Shown here piece after piece: positions 1 to 7,510 of a DNA stretch of 64,000 nt (its first letter is position 1; each line of letters opens with the position of its first letter). Location: positions 2,145,286-2,209,285 of the forward strand of contig NZ_CP024768.1 of assembly GCF_011395035.1 (NCBI RefSeq), written 5' to 3'. Below the pieces are notes generated by a model. The model ran no database searches. It was given only the letters and a program-made list of their open reading frames with translations, and was not told the DNA's origin. Position numbers and translations under genes: made by a program. Origin of the DNA: Pantoea cypripedii (lineage in GTDB: Bacteria; Pseudomonadota; Gammaproteobacteria; Enterobacterales; Enterobacteriaceae).

Positions 1-576
1 CCATTCGCCACTGGTGATGTTCAGCAATTGGGTGGTAGTGGAGTTGGTGTATTCCCAGTTCATGTTGCCGGTCAATCGATAATGCAGGTAGTCCGGAATC
101 ATCAACGCATGTGCGACCTGCGCCTGCCAGTCTGGCTGTTGCAGATGCAGGGCGCGCAGCTGATAAAGGGTGTTAAACGGCAGAAACTGAATGCCGGTGC
201 GCTGATAAATAGCCTGTTTGCCGAGGTCGCTGATCGCCTGCGCCATCTGGCCGTCGGTACGGGCGTCGCGATAGCTCACTGCCTCGCCAACGCGTTGTCC
301 GTCAGCATCCAGCAGCACCAGATCAACACCCCAGGTATCGATGCCGATGCTGTCCGGCACGATGCCTTCCTCATCCAGCTGTTGCAGCCCGCAACGTATC
401 TCTAGCTCCAGACGATCCAGATCCCAGCAGTCATAACCGGCGCGAGACACGCGCTGATTAGCAAAACGACGCACTTCACGCAGGGTGATGCGCTGAGACG
501 CGGGAGTCCATTGTGCGAGCATTACGCGCCCGCTGGATGCGCCTAAATCAATGGCAACAATGTTACGCATACTCAT
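1..576 (-). CDS. rhaB: Rhamnulokinase RhaB, N-terminal part (gene runs off the left edge)
   Basis: ATP-dependent kinase that phosphorylates L-rhamnulose in the cytoplasm, the second step of L-rhamnose catabolism. The reverse strand encodes 192 residues beginning MSMRNIVAIDLGASSGRVML, the phosphate-1 (DLGASSGR) motif of FGGY sugar kinases, followed by the conserved stretches IGIDTWGVD and SYRDART. The frame is open to base 1, so the C-terminal part is outside the window. The start at 576 has AGGAAGAA 6 bases upstream; an in-frame ATG at 570 is the alternative. It is divergent from rhaS across a 292-bp control region, the E. coli arrangement, so RhaS and CRP control is expected. Confidence 0.95.
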   Translation of the reverse strand, partial: MSMRNIVAIDLGASSGRVMLAQWTPASQRITLREVRRFANQRVSRAGYDCWDLDRLELEIRCGLQQLDEEGIVPDSIGIDTWGVDLVLLDADGQRVGEAVSYRDARTDGQMAQAISDLGKQAIYQRTGIQFLPFNTLYQLRALHLQQPDWQAQVAHALMIPDYLHYRLTGNMNWEYTNSTTTQLLNITSGEW

Positions 577-868
577 GGCGAGTTCTTCCTGTGATGAGAT
601 GCGTACAGAGTAAAAATCCTGCCGTCTGGTCACCTTCCCCTTACTGCCAGCACGCCAATCCCGCTGGCACCGTTACAAAGATGTTCGTGAGACAGCTCAC
701 AGAACCCGCTAAGCGCCATGTTGTGAGCTTCGCCGCATTTTCCCGAACAACACGCGAGATCTTGAAAAATTGGCTATTTTCCTGCGTCGACTGGTTGAAA
801 ATTCAAGGTAAGGTACTCAGCGCCTGAGTAGACTCGGTTACGGTTTTGTTAATAATGAGAGGCGAACC
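577..868. promoter_or_regulatory. rhaB / rhaSR divergent control region with CRP-like site
   Basis: This 292-bp gap separates divergent rhaB and rhaS and holds no convincing gene. At 686-701 it reads CGTGA-N6-TCACA, one base off the CRP consensus TGTGA-N6-TCACA. A weaker half-site TGTGA lies at 722-726. In E. coli this interval carries RhaS, RhaR and CRP sites for both operons; I could not place the RhaS or RhaR half-sites from sequence alone. Confidence 0.7.
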
Positions 869-1690
869 ATGACCGTTTTACACAGCGCAGATTTTTTCCC
901 CGCCGGGGATTACGCCATCGCCATTGAGCCGCGCGTGCCTCAGCAGGCGTTTCCGGAACATCACCATGATTTTCACGAAATTGTGCTGGTGGAACAGGGT
1001 TCAGGCATTCATGTGTTTAATGGTCAGCCGCAGGCGCTGTGTGCGGGTTGTGTGTGCTTCGTTCGCGACCATGATCGCCACCTTTATGAGCAAACCGATA
1101 ATCTGTGTCTGACCAACGTGTTGTACCGCAGCCCGGCGGCCTTCCGTTTTCTCTCCGGTCTGCAAGCTCTGCTGCCGCGCGAGGAGGATGGCAATTACGC
1201 TTCGCACTGGCGAATTAACCACAAGGTGATGGGCCAGGCCTTGCAGATTGTGACGCAGATGAATCAACCCGGCATCTGGTCACTGGAGAAACAGGCACGT
1301 CAGGAACAGTTGTTCCTGCAACTGCTGGTGTTGTTACGCGAGGCGGGTCACAACGATGACGCGCAGGATCAGGAAGCCCGGTTGCATCGGTTGCTTGACT
1401 GGCTGAATGAGCACTACAGTGAAGAAATTGGCTGGGAGGCACTGGCTGACCAATTTTCACTGTCGCTGCGCACCCTGCATCGCCAGATGAAGCAGCAAAC
1501 CGGGAATACGCCGCAGCGTTACCTCAACCGGTTGCGCTTGTTACAGGCGCGCCATCTGTTGCGGCACAGCGATTTGCGTATTACGGATATCGCCTTTCAG
1601 TGTGGATTTGGTGACAGCAACCATTTTTCCACCCTGTTCCGGCGGGAATTTGGCTGCGCGCCCAGAGCGGAGCGCCAGCAGATGTTGTAA
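869..1690 (+). CDS. rhaS: L-rhamnose operon activator RhaS (AraC family)
   Basis: Cytoplasmic regulator that binds L-rhamnose and activates rhaBAD and rhaT. The 273 residues match the RhaS pattern closely: start MTVLHSADFF, cupin region with FPEHHHDFHEIV (about residues 28-39), the VCFVRDHDRHLYE stretch, and a C-terminal AraC double helix-turn-helix from about residue 175, containing FSLSLRTLHRQ and CGFGDSNHFSTLFRREF. Length agrees with the family (278 in E. coli). It is the first gene of a rhaS-rhaR operon; rhaR begins 15 bp after its stop. GAGAGGCG lies just upstream of the start. Confidence 0.97.
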   Translation: MTVLHSADFFPAGDYAIAIEPRVPQQAFPEHHHDFHEIVLVEQGSGIHVFNGQPQALCAGCVCFVRDHDRHLYEQTDNLCLTNVLYRSPAAFRFLSGLQALLPREEDGNYASHWRINHKVMGQALQIVTQMNQPGIWSLEKQARQEQLFLQLLVLLREAGHNDDAQDQEARLHRLLDWLNEHYSEEIGWEALADQFSLSLRTLHRQMKQQTGNTPQRYLNRLRLLQARHLLRHSDLRITDIAFQCGFGDSNHFSTLFRREFGCAPRAERQQML

Positions 1691-1705
1691 TCAGGAGTTA
1701 CCCTC

Positions 1706-2590
1706 ATGTCGCTAATATTGTCGCGCGAAGATTATTTCCCGGCACCTGCTCTGCCGATTGCGGTAGCGGAACGCCTGCCGCAGCCCTCCTTCCCGCCTCA
1801 TCGTCATGAGTTCAGTGAAATTGTTATTGTCTGGCGTGGCAACGGGCTACACGTGCTCAACGACCGGCCGTGGCTGATTACCTGTGGTGATGTGTTTTAT
1901 ATCCGCGACAACGACTGTCACAGTTATGACAGCGTCAATGATCTGGTGCTGGACAATATTCTCTACTGTCGAGACCGCTTTCATCTCGGACTGGACTGGA
2001 GCCAGTTGCTGCCGCCGGACGATGCGGAATCCCCTGGCTGCTGGCGCTTAACCACGCGCGGTATGGCCCTGGCGCGTGGTGTGATCGTCCAGCTGGAGCG
2101 GGAAAGCCGCAAAAGCGATCCTCTCTCCATTCAGCTTTCTGAAGCGCTTTTTTTACAGCTGGCGCTGATTCTGCGTCGTCATGGTTATGCGGCGGATCGC
2201 CCATGGGTATTGCCGGAAGGGGAACAACTGGACCTGCTGATGTCCGCCTTGCAGGGAGCGATTGACCGCCCTTTCGACCTCGCCACATTTTGTCAGCAAA
2301 ATCAGCTGAGTGAACGGGCGCTAAAGCAGTTGTTTCGCCAACAGACCGGCATGACCATTGGTCATTACCTGCGTCAGTTGCAGCTATGCCAGGCGAAGTA
2401 TTTTCTGCGCACCCAGGATTGGTTAATCAGTGAAGTGGCCGCGCGTTGCGGCTTTGATGATAGCAATTATTTTTCGGTGGTCTTCACGCGCGAAACCGGC
2501 CTGACACCGAGCGCATGGCGGCAGCGTTTTTTGCCCCATAGCCCCGCGATGACTGGGCAGGTCAGCATGAATGCTGACCCTACAATGTAG
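1706..2590 (+). CDS. rhaR: L-rhamnose operon regulator RhaR (AraC family)
   Basis: Rhamnose-responsive activator of rhaSR. The 294-residue protein has the RhaR cupin region (VIVWRGNGLHVLNDRPW at about 40-56) and an AraC-type DNA-binding domain at the C-terminus (CGFDDSNYFSVVFTRETGLTPS). AGGAG lies 8 bases before the ATG. The last ten or so codons and the TAG stop lie inside a REP-like inverted repeat (2560-2610), so the tail after about residue 284 is not RhaR-like and was probably gained with the repeat. Convergent with rhaT, as in E. coli. Confidence 0.95.
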   Translation: MSLILSREDYFPAPALPIAVAERLPQPSFPPHRHEFSEIVIVWRGNGLHVLNDRPWLITCGDVFYIRDNDCHSYDSVNDLVLDNILYCRDRFHLGLDWSQLLPPDDAESPGCWRLTTRGMALARGVIVQLERESRKSDPLSIQLSEALFLQLALILRRHGYAADRPWVLPEGEQLDLLMSALQGAIDRPFDLATFCQQNQLSERALKQLFRQQTGMTIGHYLRQLQLCQAKYFLRTQDWLISEVAARCGFDDSNYFSVVFTRETGLTPSAWRQRFLPHSPAMTGQVSMNADPTM

Positions 2591-2610
2591 GGTGGCCATT
2601 TATGGCCACC
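2560..2610. repeat. REP-like head-to-head palindrome pair at the rhaR/rhaT junction
   Basis: Two 20-bp palindromes, GGTCAGCATGAATGCTGACC (2560-2579) and GGTGGCCATTTATGGCCACC (2591-2610), flank CTACAATGTAG. Read outward, each palindrome is headed by GTAG, the layout of REP elements linked to RAYT transposases. The same architecture recurs at 6161-6212, 37040-37091 and 61559-61610. Lying between convergent genes, it may also end or stabilise both transcripts. It overlaps the 3' end of rhaR. Confidence 0.75.
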
Positions 2611-2619
2611 GCAGTTTAA

Positions 2620-3654
2620 TCAGGACGCCATGCCCAGCCCGACAATATTCGCTGCAATGATGATCACCACACAACCCAGCGACAGCACGCGTACCGGGCG
2701 TTGTCCGACCGCTTTCCACTCCTTCATGACCAGCCCGACCAGGCCGCCACACAGCACATACAGACTCATATGCAGCATCCAGCTGACGAAGTCATACTGC
2801 GCGGGGATTTTGGCGTGACCCCAGGCATAGAAGAAGAATTGCAGATACCACATGGTGCCGCCCAGCACGGCGAAGGCGATGTTAGCAATCAGCATCGGCT
2901 TAGCAATGGAGAAATCGGCCCGTACAGAGAGATCCGACTTCACCGCCAGACGGATAAAGCAATAGGCCAGGTTGACCAGCGCCCCGCCCCCCATGATCAC
3001 CACATAGCTTGGCAATGCCACATACAGCGGGTTAATACCCAGGCTGGCCGCCGCCTCGTGCATCGGCTTTGCGGCATCCATTGCAAAAGACATCCCGGCC
3101 GAGAAGATGCCGCAAATCACCGCCAGCACCAACCCTTTCTTCAGATTGAACTCTTCCGCATTGATGCCGAGGGCGCGTTCTTTTAACAAACCCGCGCGTG
3201 AGACGATGGCGACACCAATCAACGCCACAAATACGCCCAGCAGCGTTAATCGCCCTCCTTCCGAGCTGAACAACTCAACAAAACGGCCCTGCAGCAGCGG
3301 CGTCATCAGCGTCCCCACCACCAGGGTAATACCAATGGCGATCCCGATGCCCATCGACATACCGAGATAACGCATCGTCAATCCGTAGTTAATGTTGCCG
3401 ATACCCCACATGGCACCAAACAGAAACACCGGCAGTAACTGCGAAAAACTGAATCTACCGTAGTAGGCCCAGAAATTCGGCAACAGCACCGCACTGACCA
3501 CCCAGGGCAAAATCAGCCATGACATCACGCCACCGACCGACCACATGGTTTCCCATGACCACTTTTTCACCTGTTTAAACGGAGCATAAAAGCATGCGGC
3601 ACTGGCGGCACCCACCAGATGCCAGAAAATACCTGCAATGATGGCACTGTTCAT
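2620..3654 (-). CDS. rhaT: L-rhamnose:proton symporter RhaT
   Basis: Inner-membrane permease that imports L-rhamnose with a proton. The 344 residues are almost wholly hydrophobic helices (about ten), as in the RhaT family of the drug/metabolite transporter superfamily; length equals E. coli RhaT (344). The N-terminus MNSAIIAGIFWHLVGAASAA and the segment GAMWGIGNINYGLTMRYLGMSMG are typical. AAGGA lies 6 bases before the start. Convergent with rhaR and divergent from the unknown gene at 4023; its promoter lies in 3655-4022. Confidence 0.96.
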   Translation of the reverse strand: MNSAIIAGIFWHLVGAASAACFYAPFKQVKKWSWETMWSVGGVMSWLILPWVVSAVLLPNFWAYYGRFSFSQLLPVFLFGAMWGIGNINYGLTMRYLGMSMGIGIAIGITLVVGTLMTPLLQGRFVELFSSEGGRLTLLGVFVALIGVAIVSRAGLLKERALGINAEEFNLKKGLVLAVICGIFSAGMSFAMDAAKPMHEAAASLGINPLYVALPSYVVIMGGGALVNLAYCFIRLAVKSDLSVRADFSIAKPMLIANIAFAVLGGTMWYLQFFFYAWGHAKIPAQYDFVSWMLHMSLYVLCGGLVGLVMKEWKAVGQRPVRVLSLGCVVIIIAANIVGLGMAS

Positions 3655-4022
3655 TGTTATTCCTTCGTAAGGTTGAGGCCAACAGGAAACCGGCGGTCTC
3701 CCGATTACCTGGCAGTCTACGGCGCGCAGCTTTTGCTCAGCCTTTGGATGGTTGCCGGAGAGTGGGCGGTGTTGGCAATATCCGGTGGGTATTCAACATT
3801 CGGATCACAATTTCGCATTTGCAGGCAGTTACACAGGGAAAATCGATAACTTGTTTATTATTATCGATATTTTATGAAAATGTTGTGTCGATCAGCACAG
3901 TTTTAACCTGGCTGCCAGCCTCCGTCTTAACATGGCAATCACACAAAGCACGGATCATGCCTTCCCCCGACCGCAATTAATCCGTATAACGTTGAGGAAA
4001 ATCATCAGGACGAAGGATTGGG
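3655..4022. promoter_or_regulatory. rhaT upstream region: CRP-like site and 8-bp inverted repeat
   Basis: A 368-bp non-coding gap between divergent genes. It contains TGTGT-N6-GCACA at 3884-3899, a symmetric variant of the CRP site, and an AT-rich inverted repeat at 3842-3868 (ATCGATAA, 11-base spacer, TTATCGAT) that looks like an operator. E. coli rhaT needs RhaS and CRP, so the CRP-like site probably serves rhaT; the protein that binds the second repeat is unknown. Confidence 0.5.
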
Positions 4023-4346
4023 ATGAATACCAAATGGTTGACGCTGTTGCTCTCAAGGCCGGTAAGCCGCGCGATGCTGGATGATATCCGTGCGATTGTG
4101 CCGCCTGAGTCGCTCAACATCTTCATCAATGGACTGGAAGAGGCACGCTATGCCCGTCTCGAATGCGTGCAAAGCGAGGATAACTGCGCCCTGCTGGCGT
4201 CGGCTATCGTGGTCTGGCGACAACTTGGACATATCCATAGTATTCAGTATCAAAAAGGTGAACATCTGCGTGAAGTCGACGATGCCACGCAGTTTCAACT
4301 GTTCAGTATGATGAAAACGCATCGCGCCCTGGTTCAGCTGGGCTGA
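4023..4346 (+). CDS. Hypothetical protein, 107 residues
   Basis: I do not recognise this protein. It starts MNTKWLTLLLSRPVSRAMLD, has no signal peptide or clear membrane segment, and looks like a small soluble protein with mixed helices. One part (ASAIVVWRQLGHIHSIQYQ, about 60-78) could form a buried core. AAGGATTGGG sits directly before the ATG, supporting translation. It is followed after 24 bp by a small membrane protein gene on the same strand, so the two may form an operon. It is divergent from rhaT. An opposite-strand frame of similar length (4053-4358) was judged a shadow because it lacks a ribosome-binding site. Confidence 0.6.
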   Translation: MNTKWLTLLLSRPVSRAMLDDIRAIVPPESLNIFINGLEEARYARLECVQSEDNCALLASAIVVWRQLGHIHSIQYQKGEHLREVDDATQFQLFSMMKTHRALVQLG

Positions 4347-4370
4347 ACCCGCATTCACTTTAGGATAATC

Positions 4371-4469
4371 ATGAAAATCGGACTGCTTTTTCCTATCGCC
4401 ATTATTGTTGCCGGTGTCAGCTTTCTGGCCTGGTTTATTGCCAGCGGCGCGATGATGCCCGGTACCTGA
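4371..4469 (+). CDS. YoaK-like single-helix small membrane protein (32 residues)
   Basis: A 32-residue protein, MKIGLLFPIAIIVAGVSFLA then WFIASGAMMPGT, with one membrane helix (about residues 5-26). From memory it resembles E. coli YoaK, which is also 32 residues with LFP near the start, AW in the middle and PG near the end. AGGA lies 5 bases before the ATG. Its function is unknown; small inner-membrane proteins of this kind often bind larger membrane partners. It follows the 107-residue gene and is followed by a hairpin, consistent with the end of a short operon. Confidence 0.65.
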   Translation: MKIGLLFPIAIIVAGVSFLAWFIASGAMMPGT

Positions 4470-4510
4470 CGTTTTCAGACTCTGCCGAACCCCATAGTAA
4501 CCCGCTGAAT

Positions 4511-4538
4511 ACGCAGCATTTCGCCAGTTATGCTGCGT
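4511..4538 (+). terminator. Hairpin after the small membrane protein gene
   Basis: Inverted repeat ACGCAGCAT, 10-base loop, ATGCTGCGT, followed by a moderately T-rich stretch. It lies 41 bp after the stop at 4469 and 133 bp before aldA, so it probably ends the short upstream operon. Confidence 0.5.
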
Positions 4539-4670
4539 TTATCATGTTGTTCTTCCCGTCTTTGCCATCCACCCGCTCGCCCTGGCAGTGATAAAAAGGT
4601 GCTACACCTTGATCTGTTTCACTCTGCATTTCACACAAATTTAACGAAACCGATCGCGGAGACCCTACAG

Positions 4671-6107
4671 ATGACAACGCACCATCAACATTTCATTAAT
4701 GGCGAGTTTGTTGCAAACCACAACGATAAATGGATTGAAGTGATTAACCCGGCGACCGAAGTGCTGCTGTCACGCGTACCGGAAGGGACAAAGCAAGATG
4801 CCAGCCAGGCCATTGCCGCGGCAGAAGCGGCACAACCCGGCTGGGAAGCGTTACCCGCCATTGAGCGCGGCAACTGGCTGCGTAAAATCGCCGCCGGTAT
4901 TCGCCAGCATGAGCCGGAACTCACCGCCACCATCGTTGCCGAAGGCGGGAAAACCCAGGGGCTGGCGCAAACCGAAGTGCTGTTTACCGCCGATTATCTT
5001 GAATATATGGCGGAATGGGCGCGGCGTTATGAAGGCGAAATCGTCAACAGTGACCGCCCCAATGAAAACATTTTTGTCTTTAAGAAGGCGATTGGCGTCA
5101 CCACCGGTATTCTGCCGTGGAATTTCCCCTTCTTTTTGATTGCGCGTAAAGCGGCACCGGCGCTGGTCACCGGCAATACCATCGTTATCAAACCGAGCGA
5201 ACTCACCCCCAACAACGCGGCGATCTTCGCCCGCATTCTGCATGACATCAGCCTGCCAAAAGGGGTGATTAACGTTGTTTACGGCTATGGCCCGGAAGTC
5301 GGCCAGGAGCTGGCGGCGAACCCGAAAGTCGGGCTGGTGAGCCTGACGGGCAGCGTCAATGCCGGTATCGCCACCATGGAAGCTGCAGCGAAGAACGTCA
5401 CCAAAGTGTCACTGGAGCTGGGCGGCAAAGCCCCTGCCATCGTGATGGATGATGCCGATCTCGATCTGGCCGTGAAGGCTATCGTCAGCTCTCGCGTGAT
5501 CAATACCGGGCAGGTGTGTAACTGTGCCGAACGCGTTTACGTGCAGGAAGGCATCTATGATCGCTTCATCAACGCGCTGACCGAGGCCTTTAAGCAGGTG
5601 AAATTTGGTAATCCTGCGGAACGGACCGACATCGACATGGGGCCGCTGATCACCGCAGCGGCACTGGGGCGCGTCGAACAAAAAGTGGCGAAGGCCGTTG
5701 AGCAAGGCGGCAAAGTGCTGCTGGGCGGGAAACGCGCCGGAGATAAAGGTTTCTATTTTGAACCGACCATCATCACCGGTGTGCGTCAGGAGATGGAGAT
5801 CATGCGTGAAGAGATCTTTGGACCGGTGCTGCCCGTCATGACGTTTAAAACGCTGGATGAAGCCATCACGCTGGCAAATGACTGCGAATATGGGCTAACG
5901 TCGTCGATTTACACACAAAACCTGAATACCGCAATGATTGCGCTGCGTAAGCTGAAGTTTGGTGAAACCTACATCAATCGCGAGAATTTTGAAGCAATGC
6001 AGGGTTTCCATGCGGGCTGGCGTAAATCAGGCGTGGGTGGTGCCGACGGGCGTCACGGGCTGGAAGAATATCTGCAAACCCATGTGGCGTATTTGCAGTT
6101 TTCGTAA
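4671..6107 (+). CDS. aldA: Aldehyde dehydrogenase A (lactaldehyde / glycolaldehyde dehydrogenase)
   Basis: NAD-dependent oxidation of L-lactaldehyde to L-lactate (also glycolaldehyde) in the cytoplasm; the aerobic end of L-rhamnose and L-fucose breakdown. The 478-residue protein shows ITTGILPWNFPFF-type substrate-pocket sequence (here VTTGILPWNFPFF), the LELGGKAP glutamate motif and catalytic Cys283 in GQVCNCAERVYV, and ends near HGLEEYLQTHVAYLQ as E. coli AldA does. The frame is open further upstream, but ATG 4671 (MTTHHQHFINGEF) matches the family length (479) and has GGAG upstream. Lying 1 kb from rhaT, it fits the rhamnose cluster. A REP-like block follows. Confidence 0.95.
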   Translation: MTTHHQHFINGEFVANHNDKWIEVINPATEVLLSRVPEGTKQDASQAIAAAEAAQPGWEALPAIERGNWLRKIAAGIRQHEPELTATIVAEGGKTQGLAQTEVLFTADYLEYMAEWARRYEGEIVNSDRPNENIFVFKKAIGVTTGILPWNFPFFLIARKAAPALVTGNTIVIKPSELTPNNAAIFARILHDISLPKGVINVVYGYGPEVGQELAANPKVGLVSLTGSVNAGIATMEAAAKNVTKVSLELGGKAPAIVMDDADLDLAVKAIVSSRVINTGQVCNCAERVYVQEGIYDRFINALTEAFKQVKFGNPAERTDIDMGPLITAAALGRVEQKVAKAVEQGGKVLLGGKRAGDKGFYFEPTIITGVRQEMEIMREEIFGPVLPVMTFKTLDEAITLANDCEYGLTSSIYTQNLNTAMIALRKLKFGETYINRENFEAMQGFHAGWRKSGVGGADGRHGLEEYLQTHVAYLQFS

Positions 6108-6116
6108 AAAAATCTT

Positions 6117-6212
6117 GCGCGATAAATCGCGCCGCTACGGAACAGTGCGTTTATTGACCTGGTCGGCATCAATGCCGACCCTACGCTTGTAGGGTGCGAA
6201 TTTATTCGCACC
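6117..6212. repeat. REP-like cluster between aldA and the MHS transporter gene
   Basis: Three palindromes lie in this convergent gap. At 6117-6140 is a GCGCGATAAATCGCGC stem followed by CGCTACGG. At 6161-6180 is GGTCGGCATCAATGCCGACC, then CTACGCTTGTAG, then GGTGCGAATTTATTCGCACC (6193-6212). The last two form a head-to-head pair with GTAG heads, matching other copies in the window. The first belongs to the stem type seen as an inverted pair at 11352-11425. The structures may also act as a bidirectional terminator. Confidence 0.75.
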
Positions 6213-6235
6213 AGGATACGGTTATTGCAAGTTGA

Positions 6236-7510
6236 TTAACTCAGGCGCTGTTTGCTGCGCACCAGCGCGATACCACTCAGCAAGGCCACCACCATCAGAT
6301 AATAGCTCGGTGCCAGGCTGGTGCCGGTCGCACTAATTAGCAGGGTACAAATCAGCGGCGCAAAACCACCAAACACCGTCACCGCGATGTTATAGCTGAT
6401 GGCCATCCCACTGGCACGGGTGCCAATGGGGAACAGATCGGCCATCACCGACGGCACCGTCGAGAAATACACCGACTTCAGCAGCGCCATCCAGCCCACC
6501 AGCAATATCAGCGTTGTCGGGGTGGTGTGGTTGACCACCATCTTAAAGGCCGGATAGATGGTCAGCAGCAGCAGAATCAGCGATCCCCACATCAGCGGCA
6601 CGCGCCCTACCTTCTCAGCCCACAGCCCCATCAGCGGCGTAACGACCGTCAAAATTACCCCAGCCAGCAGTGTCGCAGTGAAGGCTGCTGAACCTGGCAG
6701 ATGCAGCGTTTTGGTGGCATAGGTCGGCACATAGTTGAGCATGTAGTTGACCGCCGTGGAGATCACCATCAACCCGATTGCCAGCAACATCAGCTCTTTC
6801 TGGCGGCCAAACAGGCGCTTCAGCGGCGCGGCTTCCGGCTGTTGTGCGGCGAAGCTGGCCGGTTCATGCACATGGCGACGGATATAAATGCCCAGCGGGC
6901 CGATCAGCAAGCCAAACGCGAACGGAATACGCCAGCCCCACTCCTGAATCTGGCTTTCGCTGAGGATCTGCGTCAGACCAAGACCAAACGCCGACGCCAA
7001 CAGCGTGCTCGCCCCCTGGGTAGCGAACTGCCAGCTGGCGATAAAGGCTTTACGCTCCGGGAAATGTTCAACCAGAAACGCCGTCGAGCTACCAAACTCG
7101 CCCCCGGCGGAGAAGCCCTGAATCAGACGCGCCAGCAGAATCAGCACTGGTGCATTCAGGCCAATCGAAGCATAGCCCGGCATAAAGGTGATAATCGCCC
7201 CGCCCAGCATCATCAGGTTGATCGACAGCAGCAGTGCCTTTTTGCGCCCATGACGATCGGCGTAGTTGCCCAGCACAATCGCCCCCAGCGGACGAATCAG
7301 GAACGAAACGCCGAAGCTGCCGAAGGTCAGCAGCAGCGACACCGAGGGATCGCTGGTCGGGAAGAAAGCATGGGCAATGTAACTGGCGAAGAAACCGTAA
7401 ACCGCAATGTCGAACCACTCCAGCGCATTGCCGATACAGGTGGCGAACAGGGTTTTGTGCAGGCTGGGTTTGACTGCGCTGGTCGGTACGCTTTGGCTGA
7501 AGCTGCTCAT
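6236..7510 (-). CDS. MFS transporter of the metabolite:H+ symporter (MHS) family
   Basis: Inner-membrane proton symporter with about 12 helices and 424 residues. The start region ATCIGNALEWFDIAVYGFFA, the loop GNYADRHGRKKAL between helices 2 and 3, and LIQGFSAGGEFGSSTAFLVE are signatures of the MHS family (citrate, proline/betaine and dicarboxylate symporters). The substrate cannot be read from sequence. Its ATG overlaps the end of the upstream M20 peptidase gene by four bases, so the two are translationally coupled; the substrate may be a peptide or N-acyl amino acid that the peptidase hydrolyses. LysR control from the gene at 9079 is likely. Confidence 0.9.
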   Translation of the reverse strand: MSSFSQSVPTSAVKPSLHKTLFATCIGNALEWFDIAVYGFFASYIAHAFFPTSDPSVSLLLTFGSFGVSFLIRPLGAIVLGNYADRHGRKKALLLSINLMMLGGAIITFMPGYASIGLNAPVLILLARLIQGFSAGGEFGSSTAFLVEHFPERKAFIASWQFATQGASTLLASAFGLGLTQILSESQIQEWGWRIPFAFGLLIGPLGIYIRRHVHEPASFAAQQPEAAPLKRLFGRQKELMLLAIGLMVISTAVNYMLNYVPTYATKTLHLPGSAAFTATLLAGVILTVVTPLMGLWAEKVGRVPLMWGSLILLLLTIYPAFKMVVNHTTPTTLILLVGWMALLKSVYFSTVPSVMADLFPIGTRASGMAISYNIAVTVFGGFAPLICTLLISATGTSLAPSYYLMVVALLSGIALVRSKQRLS

